Of a stretch of DNA of 47,702 bases, positions 43,169 through 47,702 are shown piece after piece (position 1 is the stretch's first letter; the number at the start of each line of letters is the position of its first letter). A model generated the notes under the pieces. That model saw only the letters and a list, made by a program, of their open reading frames with translations. It searched no databases and was not told the DNA's origin. The translations under genes and the position numbers were made by a program. The stretch comes from UBA5109 sp963975155 (lineage in GTDB: Bacteria > Pseudomonadota > Gammaproteobacteria > Pseudomonadales > Pseudohongiellaceae), in the NCBI GenBank assembly GCA_963975155.1, contig CAXBFG010000012.1, positions 1 through 47,702 on the forward strand. Reading direction: 5' to 3'.

Positions 43169-44161
43169 ATGTCTACTAAAGATATGATGCCTCATTTTGA
43201 TCTTTTCCAGCCTTCCGATATGGAAAACGCCCTGGACCTGCTTGATCAGTATCAGGATGGGGCCTGGCCACTGGCTGGAGGCCAGGATAGCCTTGACTGG
43301 TTTAAAGACCGTATCAAGCGTCCTGTAGCGGTTATTGATTTGGCTGGTATACCCGGCATGACCGGCATTAATGAGACGGCTGATGGCATCGAAATCGGCG
43401 CTTTGACCACTTTACATGAAATTGCTGAGAGTGCACTGATTCAATCTGCCTATGGTGTACTGGCTGAAGCCGCCGGTCGTGTAGCAAGCCCCCAGATTCG
43501 TAACATTGGCACCTTGGGTGGTAATGTCTGCCAGGATGTCCGTTGCTGGTATTACCGCTCAGGTGTGGACTGCTATCGTGCTGGCGGCAATACCTGCTAT
43601 GCCGACACACCAGAAGGCCTTAACAGAGAACATTGCCTGTTTGGTGCGGATCGTTGTGTTGCCGTTACTCCTTCGGATACGGCGCCGGCACTGGTTGCAC
43701 TGGAAGCCGTCATGGTTATTCAGAATTCAGATGGTATTCGGGAAGTCGCCGCAGAAAATTTCTTTATCGGACCTGATATTGATATCGAACGCACCACCGT
43801 TCTTGAATCTGGTGACATTCTGACTTCCATTAAGATTCCAGCTAAATGGGCTGGTGCAAATTATTATTTTGAAAAAGTTGCTGATCGTGCCACCTGGGAT
43901 TTTGCCCTGGTCAACATCGCCTCAGTATTACGAATGTCAGGCAATACGATTGAGGATTTACGCATCGTCTGCGGTGGCGTTGAATGTATTCCACGTCGTC
44001 TGAATGTCGTGGAAGATATTGTCCGTGGCAGTAACAGGGATACTGAAACTCTCGAATTAGCCGCAGGGGCAGCTGCCCGTGGTGCAACTACTTTGAATTA
44101 TAACCACTTCAAGATACCCCTTATGCAAAACCTCGTTAAACGCTCCATACGTGACAGCTAG
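43169..44161 (+). CDS. molybdenum hydroxylase FAD subunit with extra Cys cluster (PaoB-like)
   Basis: 330 residues (PaoB 318). The FAD-binding PCMH part has WPLAGGQDSL and RNIGTLGGNVCQD. Between the two FAD lobes is a Cys-rich insert: C121-QDVR-C126-WYYRSGVD-C135 and C143, with further Cys in REHCLFGADRCVAV. This matches the [4Fe-4S]-bearing loop of PaoB and 4-hydroxybenzoyl-CoA reductase, and is missing from ordinary xanthine dehydrogenases. So the complex likely carries FAD, three Fe-S clusters and molybdopterin. Followed by a 48-residue membrane peptide gene. The paoD-type cofactor chaperone is not present. Confidence 0.9.
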   Translation: MSTKDMMPHFDLFQPSDMENALDLLDQYQDGAWPLAGGQDSLDWFKDRIKRPVAVIDLAGIPGMTGINETADGIEIGALTTLHEIAESALIQSAYGVLAEAAGRVASPQIRNIGTLGGNVCQDVRCWYYRSGVDCYRAGGNTCYADTPEGLNREHCLFGADRCVAVTPSDTAPALVALEAVMVIQNSDGIREVAAENFFIGPDIDIERTTVLESGDILTSIKIPAKWAGANYYFEKVADRATWDFALVNIASVLRMSGNTIEDLRIVCGGVECIPRRLNVVEDIVRGSNRDTETLELAAGAAARGATTLNYNHFKIPLMQNLVKRSIRDS

Positions 44162-44210
44162 GCAGAGGTTTAAGGCGATACCTTAAGGCTATTCGGAGCG
44201 TAAAAAGAAA

Positions 44211-44357
44211 ATGGATATCTTTCGATACAGCAGAAACGCTTATGGCCAGCAGGTTCTTGAAGGCATTTCCTTTGACCTGATTTATCTTTTTACCGGCCTT
44301 GCAGCAACCATCATCGTGGCGCATTTACTGTACAGTTTTTTCAGAAACAAACAGTAA
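44211..44357 (+). CDS. 48-residue single-span membrane peptide after the hydroxylase genes
   Basis: ATG 44211 to TAA 44355-44357. Polar start MDIFRYSRNAYGQQVLEG, then one membrane segment SFDLIYLFTGLAATIIVAHLL and a short basic end FFRNKQ. GGAG at 44195-44198 is 12 bases upstream, with A-rich sequence between. It is 49 bases after the FAD subunit stop on the same strand, so it could be a membrane anchor or accessory of the hydroxylase. No homologue recognised; being short, it could be missed by standard gene callers. Confidence 0.5.
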   Translation: MDIFRYSRNAYGQQVLEGISFDLIYLFTGLAATIIVAHLLYSFFRNKQ

Positions 44358-44473
44358 AAACCCCTCAGTAATTTTTTTCGCCCCACCGGGCTATAAACGC
44401 AGGACCAGTCGGGATATCTGTATGCCGATAATAATGAGTATTGTAAGAAAAAATACGGGAAGAGACTTGTGTA

Positions 44474-44550
44474 TGGCGGACCGGACGGGACTCGAACCCG
44501 CGACCTCCGGCGTGACAGGCCGGCATTCTAACCAGCTGAACTACCGGTCC
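44474..44550 (-). tRNA. tRNA-Asp (anticodon GTC)
   Basis: Minus strand: acceptor GGACCGG with CCGGTCC, D-arm AGTTCAGCTGGTTAGAAT, anticodon loop CTGTCAC giving GTC, T-arm CGCGGGTTCGAGTCCCG, G73 and CCA. Close to E. coli tRNA-Asp. Confidence 0.95.
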
Positions 44551-44578
44551 GCGACACAAAAAAAACTAAAAAACACTT

Positions 44579-44654
44579 TGGTGGGTGATGAGGGATTTGA
44601 ACCCCCGACATTCGCCTTGTAAGGGCGACGCTCTCCCAACTGAGCTAATCACCC
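44579..44654 (-). tRNA. tRNA-Val (anticodon TAC)
   Basis: Minus strand: acceptor GGGTGAT with ATCACCC, D-arm AGCTCAGTTGGGAGAGC, anticodon loop CTTACAA giving TAC, T-arm GGGGGTTCAAATCCCTC, A73 and CCA. Upstream partner of tRNA-Asp, 28 bases apart, likely one transcript. Confidence 0.95.
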
Positions 44655-44702
44655 AAAGCGTCAAGGCTGCGCATTTTACCGACTTGAAGCAGCATGTCAA
44701 TT

Positions 44703-47075
44703 CTATTTAGCTGTATGGCGGAAGGTGCCATCCCAGTCCTCGGCCAGAGTTTGAGTACGCAGGTTTTCAATTCGTTCCAGGTACACTGAGTACAAGAGCT
44801 TGTCAGGCTCTTTTTCCTGTAGTTCTTTAAAGCATTGCTCGGCTTTATCCCACTGCTGCTGCAGATAAAAATCATAGGCCTTATGATAGGAAGCAACCTG
44901 TTGACGTAATTCCGGGGAGGCTTGATTGTCCAGGCATAGCGGTTCATAGATACGAATCGGCTGCTCCTTACCCTTCACCTGTACCTTATCGATCAGTCTG
45001 CAAAGGAAGCCCTCGACATGATCATAGGTCTCTTCACCGATTAAAAGCTTCACACCATAAAACTTGGTGATACTCTCCAGTCGGGAAGCCAGATTTACGG
45101 CATCTCCAAGCACTGTATAGGCACGTCGGTATGTCGAGCCCATATCACCGACATTCATAAAACCGGAATTTATACCAACACCTATACTCACTTCTGGTAG
45201 TCCTCTGGCGACAAACTGGGCTTTCAATTGCTCGGTTTTCTCCAGCATAAGCAGAGCTGCATTCAGCGCATGCTGACGATGATCCGCATCATCCAGAGGA
45301 GCCCCCCAGAAGGCCATCACCATATCCCCAACGTATTTATCAATGGTGCCATGATTATCAAAAATAATGCCGGTTATCGGCGTAAAAAAATCATTCAGAA
45401 AGGTTTTTAAATCAGTTGCCGACAATGTTTCAGATATCGTGGTAAAGCCTCTTATATCTGAAAAAAGTACACTTAATTCCTTGCTTTCGCCATCAAAATT
45501 ATAGTTATCAGGATCATCCAGCATGGCGTCAATATGTGCTGGCGGAACATACTGATCGAACATCATTTTTATGGCACGCCGGTTCATGCCTTCTTTCAGA
45601 AATCCGTAGGTCATATTCACCACAGTAATTAACAGAATCAGGAACAGCAGAATAATCAGAGAGATATCCAGCTTGTAATCAATCCAGAGCTTAAAGTTCA
45701 GCGCTACCAGACCCAGCATAAAAGCGAGACTGGACAAGCCCAGCAAGGCCGGACCAAGAAGCGGATAAATTATGGATAACAACAAACCGATCATAAAAAT
45801 GGCGACTGCAACGGCGGCATTTTCCCAGTCTGGCCTGCTGGGAAAAGGGTTGTCCTGAATATAGCTTAGGCCTGAAAACATGCCTTCCCCAGCCGAGCCT
45901 GTAGCCGAACCACCATCATCAATGGTGACCATTGGTGAAGCCGATAAGAGAGCATCCAGCACATTCGCGTGAACTTCAACACCCGGATAGACTGCTTCCA
46001 GAGGCGTCGAGCGCAGGTCATAAATACCTGTAGCCGTCGTTCCAACAAGAACCAGGCTGTTTTGCAGTAGCAAGTGCTGCTCTTCAGTAAGCTGATCGCG
46101 CAGCACATCTGTTGCCGATATGTAAGGAAAGGTGCCACTTTCACCGAGCTCTGAACGACCGACAAAAGGAATCAATACTCTGCCATCCACAGTTGTAGGT
46201 ATCGTAATCTGGCCCATATTGATCCCGGTGACGCTTCTGAAGTTACCGAAGGCATCAGCCTCTGTCTGGATCGTGAAGTTTTCTTCAAAGTAATACAGGC
46301 GCGCCATTTCCAGAGCCAGTGAAGGATAAAGCTGATTCCGGAAATTCAGTACCAGAGGTGTAGAACGTATAATGCCATCCAGATCAGGGATAGTGTCAAA
46401 AAAACCGCCTCCAGCGGCGGCATTTTGCAAGGTAGCGATGTTGGCTTCATAACCTTGCATGACGAGCAATGTTGAAAAACCAATATCACCATCATCAATG
46501 TCAGTGATTTGATCAGGCAGAACACCATAGCGTAGCGCTTCGTTGGCCCGAAAAGACATGCCCAGTGCCACATCCGTATATTGCATTTTCTCCGCGAAAT
46601 AACTGTCACCATCCAGGGCATCCTGTACCCGTGACAGCTCATTAATCAAATCCTGACTGTCAGCCCCTAGACGCTGCTGCAATTCAATAGCGAGGTTTCT
46701 TTCGGGCTCCGGAAAGGTCACATCAAAACCGATGACCAGAACTCCTGCATCGGCAAGTTTCTCAACCAGATCACCAATTTTGAAGCGTGACCAGGGCCAC
46801 TGCCCTTCGGCATCCAGGCTTCTTTGATCAAAATCGACAATAACAATTTTATGATCGCCCTCTCCTCTTGAGGGAATAAATAAATTGTATCTCTGATCAT
46901 AAACAAGGTTATCCAGGCGGTCGATAAACCCGGATATGGCGGGAGGCGCACTGATATGCAGCCACAAGCTAAGCAGCATGGCCAGCAATCCGAGGAAAAG
47001 CGGGAGTCTGGCCCCTTTGAGCAGTTGTAATTTTGCTCTGCTCAGGAGGCGGAGTAATAACTTAAAAATTGACAT
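44703..47075 (-). CDS. CHASE2-domain adenylate/guanylate cyclase
   Basis: 790 residues. An N-terminal membrane segment (LFLGLLAMLLSLWLHISAPP) leads to an extracytoplasmic CHASE2 sensor domain (about 60-400: YDQRYNLFIPSRGEGDHKIV, then VIVDFDQRSLDAEGQWPWSR). Three closely spaced membrane segments follow (about 430-510), then a class III cyclase domain: ELSVLFSDIRGFTTISETLS with the first metal Asp, DKYVGDMVMAFWGAP with the second, and RAYTVLGDAVNLASRLESIT. It makes cyclic nucleotide from ATP (or GTP) in response to an unknown periplasmic signal. The C-terminal 75 residues are TPR-like helices. Single gene on its strand, divergent from queD. Confidence 0.95.
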   Translation of the reverse strand: MSIFKLLLRLLSRAKLQLLKGARLPLFLGLLAMLLSLWLHISAPPAISGFIDRLDNLVYDQRYNLFIPSRGEGDHKIVIVDFDQRSLDAEGQWPWSRFKIGDLVEKLADAGVLVIGFDVTFPEPERNLAIELQQRLGADSQDLINELSRVQDALDGDSYFAEKMQYTDVALGMSFRANEALRYGVLPDQITDIDDGDIGFSTLLVMQGYEANIATLQNAAAGGGFFDTIPDLDGIIRSTPLVLNFRNQLYPSLALEMARLYYFEENFTIQTEADAFGNFRSVTGINMGQITIPTTVDGRVLIPFVGRSELGESGTFPYISATDVLRDQLTEEQHLLLQNSLVLVGTTATGIYDLRSTPLEAVYPGVEVHANVLDALLSASPMVTIDDGGSATGSAGEGMFSGLSYIQDNPFPSRPDWENAAVAVAIFMIGLLLSIIYPLLGPALLGLSSLAFMLGLVALNFKLWIDYKLDISLIILLFLILLITVVNMTYGFLKEGMNRRAIKMMFDQYVPPAHIDAMLDDPDNYNFDGESKELSVLFSDIRGFTTISETLSATDLKTFLNDFFTPITGIIFDNHGTIDKYVGDMVMAFWGAPLDDADHRQHALNAALLMLEKTEQLKAQFVARGLPEVSIGVGINSGFMNVGDMGSTYRRAYTVLGDAVNLASRLESITKFYGVKLLIGEETYDHVEGFLCRLIDKVQVKGKEQPIRIYEPLCLDNQASPELRQQVASYHKAYDFYLQQQWDKAEQCFKELQEKEPDKLLYSVYLERIENLRTQTLAEDWDGTFRHTAK

Positions 47076-47211
47076 CGCAAGTCATAGTATTTTAATTCAC
47101 TGGCATTATAAGCTTTATTGCACAAAGTGCATGCAAATCACACTGCAGACCTGTACAGCGAGTACAGCAATCGCTACACTTTGCGCCGCACTATGATCAA
47201 CAACCAGACCC

Positions 47212-47568
47212 ATGGAAATATACAAAGAATTTACCTTCGAAGCCGCCCACTCTTTACCTAATGTTCCTGAGGGGCATAAGTGTGCACGCCTGCACGGCCA
47301 TTCCTATAAAGTCCAGATACATGTTAGCGGAGAACCCGATGCCACTTTGGGATGGATCATGGATTTTACCGAGATCAAAAAAATTGTTCGTCCTTTGATA
47401 AAGGAACTGGATCATTATTTTCTGAATGAAATCCCCGGCCTTGAAAACCCTACCAGTGAAAACCTTGCTATCTGGATCTGGAATAAACTGAAACCACTCT
47501 TACCTGAACTATCTAAAGTTGTGATCAGCGAAACCTGTACCAGTGGCTGCGTCTATCAAGGTCGCTGA
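47212..47568 (+). CDS. queD: 6-carboxy-5,6,7,8-tetrahydropterin synthase (QueD)
   Basis: 118 residues (E. coli 121). Converts 7,8-dihydroneopterin triphosphate to carboxytetrahydropterin, the first committed step towards preQ0/queuosine. Zn2+-binding His residues lie in FEAAHSLPN and RLHGHSYKV; the catalytic Cys is in GHKCARLHGH; DFTEIKK, LDHYFLNE, NPTSENLAIW and SETCTSGCVY complete the family signature. It complements queF elsewhere in the window, suggesting a complete queuosine pathway in the genome. The ATG has no strong ribosome site. Confidence 0.95.
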   Translation: MEIYKEFTFEAAHSLPNVPEGHKCARLHGHSYKVQIHVSGEPDATLGWIMDFTEIKKIVRPLIKELDHYFLNEIPGLENPTSENLAIWIWNKLKPLLPELSKVVISETCTSGCVYQGR

Positions 47569-47601
47569 TTAAGCCAGAACGCAATTTATTTGCCAGTGTT
47601 T

Positions 47602-47702
47602 CAGTTTGAAATTTCCTTTGGTGTAAAAGCTGCTGCTCCTGTCATGCTCACCCTTCGATCTTTCCTTCCCATTTTTCCGGCGCTGCGGAACTCGTCGCTT
47701 TG
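47602..47702. repeat. second copy of the nested palindromic element, cut by the window end
   Basis: From CAGTTTGAAATTTC onward the sequence aligns without gaps to the inverse complement of 19751 down to about 19651; by eye about 90 of 101 bases agree. The CTCACCCTTCGATCTTTCC and TTTTTCCGGCGCTGCGGAAC parts are identical. It lies directly after queD. The second half lies beyond the window. Confidence 0.85.

Noticed and set aside
44299..44622. 107-codon frame across tRNA-Asp and tRNA-Val
   Set aside because: The DRTGLEPATSGVTGRHS and DEGFEPPTFAL stretches are tRNA translations; false gene.

Overview
The window reads as a gammaproteobacterial chromosome carrying a foreign island at its left end. 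The bacterial assignment is inferred from familiar neighbour sets: glnS-cysS beside tRNA genes with ppiB-lpxH divergent, the nadK-rhomboid-yeaC-DUF2797-pepN row, acnB, queF/queD and a YadG/YadH-type ABC pair. Protein sequences match Gammaproteobacteria in style. Genus is not assignable by eye; a free-living aquatic species is a guess.

Region 1 (1-10779) is an island. It opens on the last 37 codons of a GAPDH gene, followed by a universal stress protein gene cut off after about 14 codons. Then comes AT-rich DNA with a GHKL/MORC-type ATPase-nuclease fusion, overlapped by its DNA methyltransferase (a predicted restriction-modification pair). Next are an unknown gene, a C-protein-like XRE regulator with a clear GACT/AGTC palindromic operator, and a divergent small lipoprotein. 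A second cassette follows: ParB-domain DNA methylase, DUF5681 protein, unknown protein, DUF2924 protein and a large serine recombinase, nearly all overlapping by 4-8 bases. The recombinase is the likely mover of the island. Its right edge lies between 10402 and the tRNA-Ser gene.

Region 2 (10780-23150) starts with tRNA-Ser(GGA) on the minus strand, preceded by four tandem 83-84 base repeats, each beginning with the 5' part of that same tRNA. Then come a minus operon (ABC ATPase, permease, queF, YdjA-like nitroreductase), a K+ channel-like protein, a plus-strand group (small protein, dUTPase-like, PLD-like), an exported amidohydrolase, a tRNA Pro-Arg-His cluster, a 385-base nested palindromic repeat element, and glnS-cysS.

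Region 3 (23150-39130) holds ppiB-lpxH-pirin-CPA2 antiporter, a DUF1289 protein, acnB followed by a DUF3095 gene that seems to start at a CTG overlapping the acnB stop, the five-gene minus operon nadK to pepN, and a UDP-sugar dehydrogenase.

Region 4 (39200-47702) has a cytochrome b, a periplasmic PaoABC-like molybdenum hydroxylase whose small subunit carries a Tat signal and a lipobox, a 48-residue membrane peptide, tRNA Val-Asp, a CHASE2 adenylate/guanylate cyclase and queD. The last 101 bases are a second, truncated copy of the palindromic element seen at 19373-19757.

The least explained structures are the tRNA-Ser-derived tandem repeats, the nested palindromic element, the MORC-type restriction island and the non-AUG start of the DUF3095 gene.
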